From contig NZ_JAIUCZ020000003.1 of the NCBI RefSeq assembly GCF_020176955.2, forward strand, positions 434,001-498,000: a DNA stretch of 64,000 nt. Direction: 5' to 3'. The stretch is from Nocardia sp. alder85J. Its GTDB lineage: Bacteria; Actinomycetota; Actinomycetes; Mycobacteriales; Mycobacteriaceae. The notes beneath the pieces were generated by a model, which was not told where the DNA came from, made no database searches, and saw only the letters and a list, made by a program, of their open reading frames with translations. Positions 1-9,250 of the stretch are shown here, piece by piece (the first letter of the stretch is position 1; every line of letters starts with the position of its first letter). The position numbers and the translations under genes are program-made.

Positions 1-89
1 ATTTTGCCAGGTCAGGGCGCTGGCCGCCCCCAGAGCCCTTTTCGGGTACGCGAATTGACTGAACGCGTCCTTCCCGCTTAACTGCCTGG

Positions 90-713
90 GTGTCCTCCCG
101 ATTGAGCGTCGAAGAACGACGAGCCCACCTTATCGAGGCCGCCATCGGCCTCGCCGAGAAAAAGGGCGTGGCCGGGGTAACCACGCGCGATGTGGCTCAG
201 GCAGCCGGTGTTTCGCTCGGAGTGGTGCATTACTGTTTCGAAAACAAGGATGCGCTCATGACCGAACTGGTCAAGGCGCTGGCGATGGAATTACGCGATT
301 CCGTCGAGACCAACGAGGCGGTCTGGCAGGACGTCAGAAGTGGAAAAGATTCACTTCAAAACCTGGTCCGGGCCAGTCTCGAACTCCTGTGGCTCAACAT
401 CGAGGCCACCCCCGAACGACAGCTGCTGACCTACGAGACCACGACCTATGCGTTGCGCGAGGGCGAGCAGACCCCGGCGAAGCTCGCCATAGCCCGTGAA
501 CAGTACACATTCAACGATTCCACGGTCGCGGACGTCCTGGAGCACGCCCGCGACGCCACCGGCACCGACTGGCGGGTCCCCGTCCAGACCCTGAGCCGCT
601 TCACCCTCTCCGTCATCGACGGCATAGTCCTGCGCTGGCTGGTCGACAACGACAGCGCCGCCGTCCGCACCCAATTGGATCTGCTAGCCGAAATGATCAC
701 CTCCTACGCTTGA
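90..713 (+). CDS. TetR-family transcriptional regulator
   Basis: A 207-residue one-component regulator of the TetR family, expected to bind DNA as a dimer and be released by a small ligand. The N-terminal helix-turn-helix is clear around residues 30-52 (TTRDVAQAAGVSLGVVHYCF, then NKDAL), which is the most conserved part of the family. The C-terminal ligand domain is helical and not diagnostic. The length is normal. The start is a GTG giving SSRLSVEERR. Its divergent partner, if any, lies outside the window, and the gene downstream is convergent, so the target cannot be inferred. Confidence 0.85.
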   Translation: MSSRLSVEERRAHLIEAAIGLAEKKGVAGVTTRDVAQAAGVSLGVVHYCFENKDALMTELVKALAMELRDSVETNEAVWQDVRSGKDSLQNLVRASLELLWLNIEATPERQLLTYETTTYALREGEQTPAKLAIAREQYTFNDSTVADVLEHARDATGTDWRVPVQTLSRFTLSVIDGIVLRWLVDNDSAAVRTQLDLLAEMITSYA

Positions 714-933
714 GTTTTCGGCCTCCGCTTCGCTCCGGCGACCTGCCGACCCGACCCGACCCGCCTCACCCGCCCCGGTCACCCCAGCAGGCCCAACGTT
801 GATGTTCTCGGCCCGTCTCGATTCTGGACCGACGGAGCGGGGGAGCGAAGCGGAGGAGTGGAGGAGGGAAGAATCGAGACTCAGGGGCCGAGAACCCGCC
901 GCAGCGAAGCGAAGGCCAAAAACACCGAGACCC
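714..933. repeat. Nested inverted repeats between convergent genes
   Basis: This intergenic stretch holds two nested inverted repeats. The outer arms, 714-734 and 903-923, match at 19 of 21 positions and contain the motif GGCCTCCGCTTCGCT. The inner arms, 804-825 and 870-895, are complementary apart from a 4-nt TCAG bulge and include GTCTCGATTCT and its reverse complement. It separates the convergent TetR gene and the HSP90-like gene and may act as a bidirectional terminator. No coding sequence is seen in it. Confidence 0.55.
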
Positions 934-3897
934 CTAACCGCCGGATCGAGCCGAATGCCGAAAATCCTGCACATGCGTGGTGGTCCCGATCCGCCACCAC
1001 GGAACCTCCACCTCAGCCTCGTAAGCGCCCGACAACCGCACCCGCAGCCGCTCGTGCACCACCAGCTCACCCTCCGGCGCCGGCCCGCCCCACTGCAACC
1101 GTAACAACACCCCCAGCGGTTCATCCGCCCACGTAGTACGACGCCCGGTACTCAGCACCTCGGCCGTGACAACCTGCGACACCAGCGGCAGATCCAGCAG
1201 CGCCGCCAACGCGGGCGCGGTCGCCAACTCCCCGACCACCAGCCGATCCGCCGGCACCGCCGCCGCGTACCAGGGCTGATCCAGCACCAGCGCCCGGCTC
1301 GGCTCCAGCACGTCCCCCGACAACGCACGCACCCAGCCCGGCAACGTCAATGCCTCCAGGAACAGCCGCGGCAACGCCTCCGCCAGCTGCCCGTGCACCC
1401 GCGAAATCACCTCCGGCGAAGGATTTCTCGTCGGATCGGCAAGCGCCTCCAGCAGAACGGCAGCGGAATACTGGCTGACGGTCCCCGGGTCGGCCAGCAC
1501 CGCACGCAACGCCAGCACATCGGTCTCACCGAAGCCGCTCAACTCGGGCAGCAGACCCGTATACGCGGTATCCGACGGCGCACGATGAATACCCAGCGGA
1601 ATATCGTCGATACGCGCGTAACGCCGCAACCACCACACGGTGTACCCGTCGCGGTCGCCGAGCAACCGACGGGTCTCCGGCTCGGACAGCAACAGCCGCA
1701 ACGCATCCGGCCACGCGTCGGCGTCGATCAGATCCAGGTCGCGCACGGCCGCGAGCACCGGCGGATCCTCCGGCAGGCTGTCCCACCAGAGATCCTCCTC
1801 GTCGAGATCGTGATCGGGCCCGGTCGGATCCGCCTCGGTGACAACGGCGAAGCCCCAGCCCACCCCGACCGCGCGCAACGCCGCCGCACCGTACTGCTCG
1901 ACCAGCTCGACATCGACGGTGCCGAACGGGGAATCATCGACCAGCAGCTCCGCCAGCGGCGCGCCCGGCAGCAGCAGATCCTCCGCGGGCAGCAATTCGC
2001 CGGTGTCGTCCGGCAATTCGAGCATGCCCAGCCACTCCGGCAGCGCCACATCCTCGCCGGCCAGACCGGCCAGTTGCAGCACCGCGTCGACGGTGTCCGG
2101 ATCGTCGGGCTGCTCCTCGAGTTCGGCCCGCAACGCGGGATCGGTGAGCAGTTCCTCGACGGTGGCCCGGCGCGCGCCGAGCCGGATCAGCAGGTCGTGG
2201 TCGGCCTCGGGATGCACCAGCCGGGCCCAGTGCACCGGGATCGGCACCTGCAACTGATCGTCCACCACCACCGTGCGGGGCCCGGTGACCTGGCGGCCGT
2301 CGGCCAGCGGCACCGCGAGGGCCCCCAGTTCCTCGACCGCCAGCGGATCGCCGACGAACGACTGCAACGCGTCGTAGAGCGAATACCACCATTGCAGTGG
2401 ACGTTCCAGCCCCGCCGACAGCTCCGCGATCCGAGCCAGCCCGATCCGGTGCACATCCAGCACCGCCAGCCGGTCGGCGACCGCGCGCCCGGACAACTCC
2501 GGAATCACCAGCGGCCCCAGCAGATCCGCGAGCAACTGCGCCAATTCCGCACTGGCGCCGGTGAACACGCTGGACCGCGTCGGCGCCGCGACACCCTCGA
2601 CCACCACCGGCTCGCCGCCGTCCTCGACATCGGAGTCGTCGACGGTCAGCACCGGCAACCAGGCCCCGGTGCGCAGTTCCTCGATCAGCGCCTCGCGCAG
2701 CAGCCCGTCCACCTCGCTGCGCGCGAAACCCGGCGCGGGCACCAGCAGCAACCGGTCGCGCGGCGGCAGCGCGCGGGCGAAATCGGCATAGCCGGAAGCC
2801 AATCGGGCCACCCGCCCACCGGGCAGCAGCCGCCGCCGATCCGGCTGCATCGCGATGTCGGCGATCAGCAACGCCGGCAACGACAGTTCCTCGTCCGACC
2901 GGGTCGGCGCCCGCAGCACATCGGGCCGCGCGGCCACCGGACGGCCGTTGCGCACCGGCAGCAGCCAGCGGGCGTGCCCGGTCCGGAACTGCCACCACAC
3001 CCGATCACCGGACTCGTCGTCCGCGGCGAACGGATCGACCACCCCCGAACCCGAGGTCTCCGCATCGAGACCGGCCAGCAGCGCGTCGAGCGGATCCGGC
3101 TCCGCCCCGGTGTCGTCGTCCGCCTCGGCCGCCGCCGGCGCCTCGGCCGCGGCACGCTCCGGCCCACGCCCGATCCGCAGTTCCTCCAGACCACCGCCGA
3201 GTTCGACGACGACACTGTGGAACTCGTCCTCATCCACCCGGATCGACCGCAGCGCGGGCAGTTCCAGCAACAGATCGATCGCCTCGGACCGCATCGCCGC
3301 CAGCAGCGCGCCGGCATCGACGTCCGCGCGCAACCGCACCACGACCTCGCTGTCGAATCCGGCCGCCGGAGCCGCCTGTTCGGGCCAGACCAGCCGCAAC
3401 GCGGGCGGCGCGAAATCGCCACCCCCGCGCGGGCCATGTTCGGGCAGCCGGACCCCGGCCTCGCGCAACGCCTCCCAGGTCCGCGCCCGGGAGAACCGCA
3501 ACGAGCCGGTGGTGGAACGGAACTCGACCTCGTCGCCGGCGCTGAGCACCGCGGTGAAGCCGACCCCGAACTCCCCCACCGAATCCCGCCCGGACTTCGC
3601 CGAGGCGCGCAGCGCGGTCAGCGCGTGCACCCCCGAAACATCCAGCGGCACACCGGTGTTCATGACATGCAGCGCGTCGCCGCGCAGCTCCACCACCAAC
3701 CGCCCCGGCACCCCGGCCCGCACGGCGGCATCGGCGGCGTTCTGCGCCAGCTCGGTCAGCAGCCGATCGCGATATCCGGCACGCACGAGATCGGCCTCGG
3801 TGGCCGCATCCTCACGCAGCCGGGTCGGTGAATCCCGCCACGCCGCCAGCACTCCAGCCCGCAGCGCCGCCGTCCCGAACGGATCCGACGTATCCAC
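934..3897 (-). CDS. HSP90/sacsin-like ATP-binding protein
   Basis: A 987-residue protein with a GHKL-type (HSP90/sacsin N-terminal-like) ATP-binding domain in its first ~180 residues. Visible motifs are LLTELAQNAADA (helix with the catalytic Glu and Asn), LHVMNTGVPLDVSGV (DxxN/G-type motif) and SVGEFGVGFTAVLSAGDEV (the glycine-rich ATP lid). The remaining ~800 residues match no domain I recognise; residues ~240-290 are acidic and low-complexity. The start is GTG. It lies 11 bp downstream of the DUF3027 gene on the same strand, so the two probably form an operon. The role is unknown; a chaperone-like ATPase is inference from the fold. Confidence 0.8.
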   Translation of the reverse strand: MDTSDPFGTAALRAGVLAAWRDSPTRLREDAATEADLVRAGYRDRLLTELAQNAADAAVRAGVPGRLVVELRGDALHVMNTGVPLDVSGVHALTALRASAKSGRDSVGEFGVGFTAVLSAGDEVEFRSTTGSLRFSRARTWEALREAGVRLPEHGPRGGGDFAPPALRLVWPEQAAPAAGFDSEVVVRLRADVDAGALLAAMRSEAIDLLLELPALRSIRVDEDEFHSVVVELGGGLEELRIGRGPERAAAEAPAAAEADDDTGAEPDPLDALLAGLDAETSGSGVVDPFAADDESGDRVWWQFRTGHARWLLPVRNGRPVAARPDVLRAPTRSDEELSLPALLIADIAMQPDRRRLLPGGRVARLASGYADFARALPPRDRLLLVPAPGFARSEVDGLLREALIEELRTGAWLPVLTVDDSDVEDGGEPVVVEGVAAPTRSSVFTGASAELAQLLADLLGPLVIPELSGRAVADRLAVLDVHRIGLARIAELSAGLERPLQWWYSLYDALQSFVGDPLAVEELGALAVPLADGRQVTGPRTVVVDDQLQVPIPVHWARLVHPEADHDLLIRLGARRATVEELLTDPALRAELEEQPDDPDTVDAVLQLAGLAGEDVALPEWLGMLELPDDTGELLPAEDLLLPGAPLAELLVDDSPFGTVDVELVEQYGAAALRAVGVGWGFAVVTEADPTGPDHDLDEEDLWWDSLPEDPPVLAAVRDLDLIDADAWPDALRLLLSEPETRRLLGDRDGYTVWWLRRYARIDDIPLGIHRAPSDTAYTGLLPELSGFGETDVLALRAVLADPGTVSQYSAAVLLEALADPTRNPSPEVISRVHGQLAEALPRLFLEALTLPGWVRALSGDVLEPSRALVLDQPWYAAAVPADRLVVGELATAPALAALLDLPLVSQVVTAEVLSTGRRTTWADEPLGVLLRLQWGGPAPEGELVVHERLRVRLSGAYEAEVEVPWWRIGTTTHVQDFRHSARSGG

Positions 3898-3908
3898 TAC
3901 CGTGTTGC

Positions 3909-5468
3909 TCAGTTCGACCCCGCCGCTCCGGATTCACCAGGCCGGACCCGAACCGCGGACACGGCCCAGGCCTCGTCGTACTGCCCCGCGTCGCCCTGCG
4001 CACCGGGCACCGCCCCGGCCGATTCGGTACCGGCGGCGGCATCCGCTCCAGCCTCGACCACATCGGCCGCTCCTGAGTCCGGCTCGGCTACTGCCGAGTC
4101 CGGCTCGGCTACTCCGGCATCCGCAGCCCCGGCCGCGACGGGAGACTCCCCGGTGACGGCCTCCTCCGGCCCGTCGACCCGGCCACCGGAATCGGTCTCG
4201 TGCGAAATCTCGACCTCACCCACCGACACGACGGCCTCGGCGGCCGTGGCGCTCGGTGCGACTGGCTCGCTCGACGGCGCGGCAGCAGCAACTGCGTCGC
4301 CGTCCGCCCCCTGATTCGCCGGCACCGGAGCATCGGTGGCGGGCGCGGCAAGACCGTCGTTCTCGGGCGAGGGCCGTAACGGCTCGTCCGGCACTGCGGT
4401 CGCATCGGCTCGAACAGCCGATTCCGGGGTGGCGCCGAACAGGCCGTCGGGGGACTCCGCGGCCACCCCGACGGCGGGCGCCGACCCGGCGGCGCCGGGG
4501 CCGCTCTCGGGATCGATGGTCACCGCACCCGGCTCGGCGGCCGGATCGGTGTCCGTATCGGTCGGCGCGGCGGCCGAGTCCACCTCGGCAGCGGCCCGGG
4601 CGGGGTGGCCGTTCGAGGAGGCGGCGGACGAAGTGGTCGCCCGGGCCGGTTCGCCGGAGGCATCGCCGTGCGGCGCCGCGGATTCCGGGGTGTCCACGGC
4701 CGGCTCGGCCGGGGGCCGGAGTTCGGCGGTGGGGATCAGGTCCACGGCGGCGTCGTCGTACGCCTCGTACAGCGGTGAACCCTGGCCGGTGGGGAGTTCG
4801 ATATCCGAATGTGCGCCGCAACCGTATTCGTTGTGCACGACGTGGCCGTCGGCGCCCATGGCGTTGGCGCAGACGCCGAAGGCCGCGCGCAGGGCGCCGG
4901 CCAGCGGCACGTAGAAACCGCACAGGCCGCAGTTCGACGGGGCGCTACGGGCCATGTCGGTGTCGGGGCCGAACTCGGAATACCAGCGGCCGGCCGCCTC
5001 CTCGCGGCCCTCCAGGCTGAGCACCCGGGGGCGGCCCAGGCCGATCTCCTCGGCGACCTCGTCGGTGACCGGATCGCCGCCGAGCAGGTAGCCGGGCACC
5101 AGGCGGGGGTCGTCGGGGCCGGTGGCGAGCAGGTCGCCGGGCGACAGGTCACCGGGCCGGACCCGCTGGTCCCAGGGCACGAAATCGGGGGCCACCAGGG
5201 CATCCGGGCCGGGCAGCAGGGCCGACTCGCTGACGGTGGCACGGTCGGCCTCCGGCGGCGCGGCGACCACCACCGCCCACTGCCAGCCGCCGTAACCGGG
5301 CAGCGTGGCCGCGAAGTGGTGCGTGGCGGCGCACTCGTCCTCGCCGGTCACCCCCAGATGCTCGCCCACGCCCGTCGGCTGCAACTCCAGGAGCGCACGA
5401 CGGGCCAGTTCGACCGCCTCCGCCAGGATCGGTCGCACACCGGACTCCGAAACAGGAACAGCGCTCAC
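3909..5468 (-). CDS. DUF3027 domain-containing protein
   Basis: A 519-residue protein whose first ~225 residues match the actinobacterial DUF3027 family. A Cys/His cluster at about residues 180-220 (NCGLCGFY, GVCANAM, HNEYGCGAH) suggests a metal site. Residues ~230-510 are a low-complexity Ala/Pro/Glu/Asp tail with small internal repeats (AEPDS), much longer than I recall for family members. The GTG start lies 7 nt from a -10-like CAAAAT (complement of 5476-5481), so the mRNA is probably leaderless. It is first in a two-gene operon with the HSP90-like ATPase and is divergent from the glutaminyl cyclase. The function is unknown. Confidence 0.8.
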   Translation of the reverse strand: MSAVPVSESGVRPILAEAVELARRALLELQPTGVGEHLGVTGEDECAATHHFAATLPGYGGWQWAVVVAAPPEADRATVSESALLPGPDALVAPDFVPWDQRVRPGDLSPGDLLATGPDDPRLVPGYLLGGDPVTDEVAEEIGLGRPRVLSLEGREEAAGRWYSEFGPDTDMARSAPSNCGLCGFYVPLAGALRAAFGVCANAMGADGHVVHNEYGCGAHSDIELPTGQGSPLYEAYDDAAVDLIPTAELRPPAEPAVDTPESAAPHGDASGEPARATTSSAASSNGHPARAAAEVDSAAAPTDTDTDPAAEPGAVTIDPESGPGAAGSAPAVGVAAESPDGLFGATPESAVRADATAVPDEPLRPSPENDGLAAPATDAPVPANQGADGDAVAAAAPSSEPVAPSATAAEAVVSVGEVEISHETDSGGRVDGPEEAVTGESPVAAGAADAGVAEPDSAVAEPDSGAADVVEAGADAAAGTESAGAVPGAQGDAGQYDEAWAVSAVRVRPGESGAAGSN

Positions 5469-5472
5469 GCCC

Positions 5473-5481
5473 TACATTTTG
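5473..5481. promoter_or_regulatory. Overlapping divergent -10 elements
   Basis: On the plus strand TACATT (5473-5478) is followed by exactly 7 nt and then ATG 5486. On the minus strand CAAAAT (complement of 5476-5481) is followed by exactly 7 nt and then GTG 5468. The two hexamers share three base pairs, and the predicted leaderless transcription starts are 18 bp apart and divergent. This is the geometry described for bidirectional bacterial promoters that arise from -10 symmetry. Confidence 0.6.
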
Positions 5482-5485
5482 CCGT

Positions 5486-6277
5486 ATGGGACGCAAACAT
5501 CGTGCGTGGGCCGTGGCAGGTTCGATCATGCTGGCAATGCTGGCGGCTCCGAGCGCGGCCTGCGATACGGGCGACAGCGCCGTGAACACCCCTCAACTGC
5601 GCGTTCAGGTGGTGGCAACCCGGCCCCACGACCGCTCGGCGTTCACCGAGGGCTTGGAGATCGACGGCGGTCTGCTCTACGAGAGCACCGGTCTCGAGGG
5701 CCGCTCCACCCTGCGCGTCGACGACGCGACGACCGGGGCGCAACTCGGGCGTGTCGATCTGCCGCCGGAATTCTTCGGTGAGGGTGTCACCCGGGTGGAC
5801 GACACGGTCTGGCAGATCACCTGGAAGAACCAGGTGGCCTTCGCCCGCGATCCGGTCACCCTCGCCGAGCGCGGCCGGGCATCGTACGAGGGCGAGGGCT
5901 GGGGCCTGTGCACCCTCGGCGACCGGGTGCTGATGAGCAACGGCAGCAGCACGCTGACCTTCCGTGACCCGGTGACCTTCGCCGAAACCGGATCGGTGCC
6001 GCTGACCAGCCACGGGACGGCCCGGCTCAACTCGCTGAACTGCGCCGCCGACGGCACGGTGTACGCCAACGTGTGGCCGACCGATCACATCCTGCACATC
6101 GATCCGGACACCGGCCGGGTGCTCGGCGACATCGACGCGTCCGGCCTGCTGGCGCCGGCGGACAAACTCGGCACCGACGTGCTCAACGGAATCGCCCAGG
6201 TCCCGGGCACCGATCATTTTCTGCTGGCGGGCAAGAACTGGCCGCTGACCTTCGAAGTCCGCTTCGTTCCGGCGTGA
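5486..6277 (+). CDS. Glutaminyl-peptide cyclotransferase (exported)
   Basis: A 263-residue exported member of the bacterial/plant-type glutaminyl cyclase family, which converts N-terminal Gln to pyroglutamate and folds as a beta-propeller. It has a Sec signal with a possible lipobox (PSAAC, residues 27-31). Family features are FTEGLEIDGGLLYESTGLEG near the start and repeated blades such as LNSLNCAADGTVYANVWPTD and VLNGIAQVPGTDHFLLAGKNW. The start is ATG with a -10-like TACATT 7 nt upstream, so it is probably leaderless. It is divergent from the DUF3027 gene across 17 bp. Confidence 0.85.
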   Translation: MGRKHRAWAVAGSIMLAMLAAPSAACDTGDSAVNTPQLRVQVVATRPHDRSAFTEGLEIDGGLLYESTGLEGRSTLRVDDATTGAQLGRVDLPPEFFGEGVTRVDDTVWQITWKNQVAFARDPVTLAERGRASYEGEGWGLCTLGDRVLMSNGSSTLTFRDPVTFAETGSVPLTSHGTARLNSLNCAADGTVYANVWPTDHILHIDPDTGRVLGDIDASGLLAPADKLGTDVLNGIAQVPGTDHFLLAGKNWPLTFEVRFVPA

Positions 6278-6362
6278 GCGGAGGGCGCTCGCGGGCCCGG
6301 CCGCGCGGATCGCGGTCCGGGCACCGCCCCGCGCCCGCCGTCCGTGCGAGAGAATCGACAGC

Positions 6363-8042
6363 GTGACTGTCTCCCGCGATCCCTCCGGCGCCGATCCAGG
6401 TCGGTGGGACGGCGAGGAGTACCCGATGCTCGAACGCCATCCCGGTTACGACCGCTATCCGCCGCCGAACTCGCCGTCGGAGCGACCCGCCCGCGACGGC
6501 GGCGCCCGCAACGGCTCCCCCCGGACCCGGCCGTTCGCCGCCACCGAGCCGCCTCCCGCCGAACCACCCCCCGAATCCGCACCCGAGTCGCCCGATCCGC
6601 CGCGCCGGGTCCCGCGCAAACTCACCGTGACCCGGGTGGTGGCCATGCGCAGCCTGGAACTCACCGAGAAGGGGTTCCAGACCTTCCAGCGGGCCGCCAA
6701 GGCCGACGGCGCCGGCGAGTCCGGGCTGACCGCCCTGGTCTACGCGACGATGGCCAACTTCGCGCTGGACGCGGCCATCGCGGTCGCGCTCGCGAACACA
6801 CTGTTCTTCGCCAGCGCCACCGCCGAGTCCAAATCGAAGGTGGCGCTGTACCTGCTCATCACGATCGCGCCGTTCGCAGTGATCGCGCCGCTGATCGGAC
6901 CGCTACTGGATCGGCTGCAACGCGGCCGCCGGCTGGCATTGTCGGGTTCGTTCGCCGCCCGGATCGCCTTCGCGCTGCTGCTGATGTTCAACGTCCACAG
7001 CTGGGCGCTGTATCCGCTGGCCCTGGGCTCGATGATCCTGAGCAAATCGTTCGCGGTGCTCAAGAGCGCGGTCACGCCACGGGTGCTGCCACCGGGTATC
7101 GATCTGGTCCGCACCAACTCCCGGCTGACGGTGTTCGGCCTGGTCGGCGGCACGCTGGGAGCGGGCGGAGTGGCCGGATTGATCGCGAGCGTCGCCGGAT
7201 CGGCCGGGGCGCTGGTGTTCGCGGCGCTGATCGCGGCGGGCGGCGCCTATCTGAGCCTGCGCATCCCGTCCTGGGTGGAGGTCACCGAGGGCGAAGTGCC
7301 GACCACACTGGGCTATCACCGCAAGGACGGGCACCTGGTCGCCGCCGAGGACCCCGCCGCCGAGGCCGCGCCGCCCGGCCGCCGCCGCCAGCCGCTGGGC
7401 CGCTCGGTGGTGACCGGATTGTGGGGCAACAGCGCGATCCGGGTGCTGACCGGCTTCCTGACCTTCTATGTGGCCTTCGTCGCGAAATCGACCGAGCACC
7501 GGCCGGTACAGCAGGCCGCGATGCTGGGCGCGGTCGGCGCGGCCGCGGCCGTCGGCAACTTCGCCGGCAATGCGGCCGGGGCCCGGCTGACGCTGGGCCG
7601 GCCGGCGCTGCTGGTGGTCAGTTGCACCGCGGCGTGCACGGCCGCCGCGCTGTTCGCGACCTTCCTGGACAATCTGGTGGGCGCGGCGGTCGCCGCGCTG
7701 GTGGTCGCCGGAGCCAGTGCGCTGGCCAAGGTGTCGCTGGACGCGTCCATCCAGGACGATCTGCCGCCGGAGTCGATCGCCTCCGGATTCGGGCGTTCGG
7801 AGACGGTGTTGCAGCTGTCCTGGGTGATCGGCGGCGCCGCCGGCGTGCTGCTGCCGACCGTGTACTGGAAGGGTTTCGCCGTGGTCACGGCCCTGCTGGC
7901 GGTGGGATTGGCACAAACCGTGGTGAGCTACCGTGGACACTCGCTGCTGCCCGGCCTGGGCGGCAACCGGCCGCAGCACGCACAACCGGAGGTGCCCGGC
8001 GGCACCGACCTTCCCGGCGGTACCGAGGCGCCGGGGCTGTGA
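6363..8042 (+). CDS. MFS transporter
   Basis: A 559-residue integral membrane protein of the major facilitator type, similar to the M. tuberculosis Rv0876c group. Residues 1-85 are a Pro/Arg/Ser-rich cytoplasmic tail (many PP and SPE/PER runs), followed by about twelve hydrophobic segments starting near TALVYATMANFALDAAIAVAL. A short soluble loop (residues ~310-345) splits the two six-helix halves. The substrate is not predictable. GTG 6363 sits 7 nt after GAGAAT, a -10-like hexamer, suggesting a leaderless start. The DUF2771 gene follows after 37 bp on the same strand. Confidence 0.8.
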   Translation: MTVSRDPSGADPGRWDGEEYPMLERHPGYDRYPPPNSPSERPARDGGARNGSPRTRPFAATEPPPAEPPPESAPESPDPPRRVPRKLTVTRVVAMRSLELTEKGFQTFQRAAKADGAGESGLTALVYATMANFALDAAIAVALANTLFFASATAESKSKVALYLLITIAPFAVIAPLIGPLLDRLQRGRRLALSGSFAARIAFALLLMFNVHSWALYPLALGSMILSKSFAVLKSAVTPRVLPPGIDLVRTNSRLTVFGLVGGTLGAGGVAGLIASVAGSAGALVFAALIAAGGAYLSLRIPSWVEVTEGEVPTTLGYHRKDGHLVAAEDPAAEAAPPGRRRQPLGRSVVTGLWGNSAIRVLTGFLTFYVAFVAKSTEHRPVQQAAMLGAVGAAAAVGNFAGNAAGARLTLGRPALLVVSCTAACTAAALFATFLDNLVGAAVAALVVAGASALAKVSLDASIQDDLPPESIASGFGRSETVLQLSWVIGGAAGVLLPTVYWKGFAVVTALLAVGLAQTVVSYRGHSLLPGLGGNRPQHAQPEVPGGTDLPGGTEAPGL

Positions 8043-8079
8043 CGGCCCGCCCACACCCGAGCGACAGGAAACCGATCCA

Positions 8080-8604
8080 GTGAAGCCCAGCACCCGCACG
8101 ATCGCCGCGCTGGTCGCGGTGGCGCTGATCGTGGTGATCGCCGCCGTCGCCGGCATCGTGACCGTGGCGGTCCACCGTGCGCACCGGCCGGACCCGCAGC
8201 TCACCGCCTACGCGCACGGCACCGCGGTGACCGTGCCGCCGTATCGGTACTGCACGGTCGAGGACCAGGGGCAGCGGCTGGCGCTGAAGTGCGCGCAGAG
8301 CGGGATCACGAAGCCGCTGCCGACCCCGGCGGGCTACCCGGTGCAGCTGTCGCTGCCCAAGCAGATCGCCGACGCGCCCTGGGTGATGGTGCAGCAGTAC
8401 GCACTACCCGACGGCACCACCGTGCAGCACCTGGCGTCCTACCGCGACTATCCGGCCGGGACCATGGCCGTCACCGTGGATTCCCGCCCGCAGCACGATC
8501 TCCGGCTGGTGGGCGTGGAGATCCAGCTGGTGCTGCCGGTGCGGGACGAGACCGGCGCCGAATCGTTCGCGCCGTACCAGGTCTGGTCGATCGCGACCGC
8601 CTGA
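8080..8604 (+). CDS. DUF2771 domain-containing membrane-anchored protein
   Basis: A 174-residue protein of the DUF2771 family found in mycolate actinobacteria. It has one N-terminal transmembrane helix (residues ~8-31, rich in Ala, Val and Ile) and an extracytoplasmic domain with two cysteines (RYCTVEDQGQRLALKCAQSG). GTG 8080 (KPSTRTIAAL) is chosen because it directly precedes the helix; the reading frame is open further upstream but that part overlaps the MFS gene. It follows the MFS gene and probably shares its transcript. The function is unknown. Confidence 0.75.
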   Translation: MKPSTRTIAALVAVALIVVIAAVAGIVTVAVHRAHRPDPQLTAYAHGTAVTVPPYRYCTVEDQGQRLALKCAQSGITKPLPTPAGYPVQLSLPKQIADAPWVMVQQYALPDGTTVQHLASYRDYPAGTMAVTVDSRPQHDLRLVGVEIQLVLPVRDETGAESFAPYQVWSIATA

Positions 8605-8628
8605 GCGCGGCCGGCGCCGCGATCGATC

Positions 8629-8652
8629 GAGCCCGGTGATCGAGCCGGGCTC
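8629..8652. terminator. Hairpin between convergent genes
   Basis: GAGCCCGG (8629-8636) and CCGGGCTC (8645-8652) form an 8-bp stem with an 8-nt loop between the convergent DUF2771 and cold-shock genes. The 3' arm overlaps the stop codon of the cold-shock gene. There is no clear U-tract. Confidence 0.4.
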
Positions 8653-9079
8653 AGTGATCGAGTTCGCGGGCGACGCCGCGCACGACCTCGGCGATGCGCT
8701 GGGCCGTCTTGCGATCCGGGTACTTGCCCCGCCGCAGATCCGGCTGCACCGTCGCCTCCAGCAGGGTGATCATGTCCTCGATCATCCCGTGCAGGTCGTC
8801 GGGGGTCTTGCGCGGATGCGCCGGATTCTCGCGCCGGCGGCTCGGGGCCTCCTCGCGCACCGAGGGCAGCGGATCGAGCAGCTTGAGGCTCAGCGCCTGC
8901 GGGCCGCGCTTACCGGCGGCCATCCCGAATTCCACTCGTTGCCCGGGCTTCAACCCGTCGACACCCTTGGGCAACGCAGACGACCGAACATAGACGTCCT
9001 CACCCTCATCCTGGGAAAGGAAGCCGAAGCCCTTTTCGACGTCGTACCACTTCACCCTGCCGGTCGGCACTGCGCTCAC
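8651..9079 (-). CDS. cspB: Cold-shock domain protein (CspB-like)
   Basis: A 142-residue single-stranded nucleic-acid-binding protein. The cold-shock domain fills residues ~1-68: [20 protein letters not shown] is the RNP1 region, DVYVRSSAL the RNP2 region, and GQRVEF the closing strand. The ~75-residue C-terminal extension ([20 protein letters not shown] and onward) is helical and typical of the longer CspB form of mycobacteria (Rv0871 group). GTG 9079 ([12 protein letters not shown]) is chosen as the start because the family begins there; an upstream extension would be unrelated Arg/Cys-rich sequence. Confidence 0.88.
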   Translation of the reverse strand: MSAVPTGRVKWYDVEKGFGFLSQDEGEDVYVRSSALPKGVDGLKPGQRVEFGMAAGKRGPQALSLKLLDPLPSVREEAPSRRRENPAHPRKTPDDLHGMIEDMITLLEATVQPDLRRGKYPDRKTAQRIAEVVRGVARELDH

Positions 9080-9250
9080 CCGTTCGTCATCGATGCCCGG
9101 ACCACCCGGGCACAACCGAGGGCACCGGAATACGTCCGGACCCTGCTGCTTGCTCGCGAAAAGAACGCGCCCCACAGTCATGCAGGACGCGAATGCACTG
9201 AGTCTACCCCGGTGCCGAGAGCCCGAGCACACGAGTTTTACGGTGCAGGA

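Noticed and set aside
1393-3831. An 812-codon frame antisense to the HSP90-like gene
   Set aside because: Its composition (Gln/Arg/His/Pro) mirrors the opposite-strand codons and has no domain. The minus-strand protein has clear ATPase motifs.
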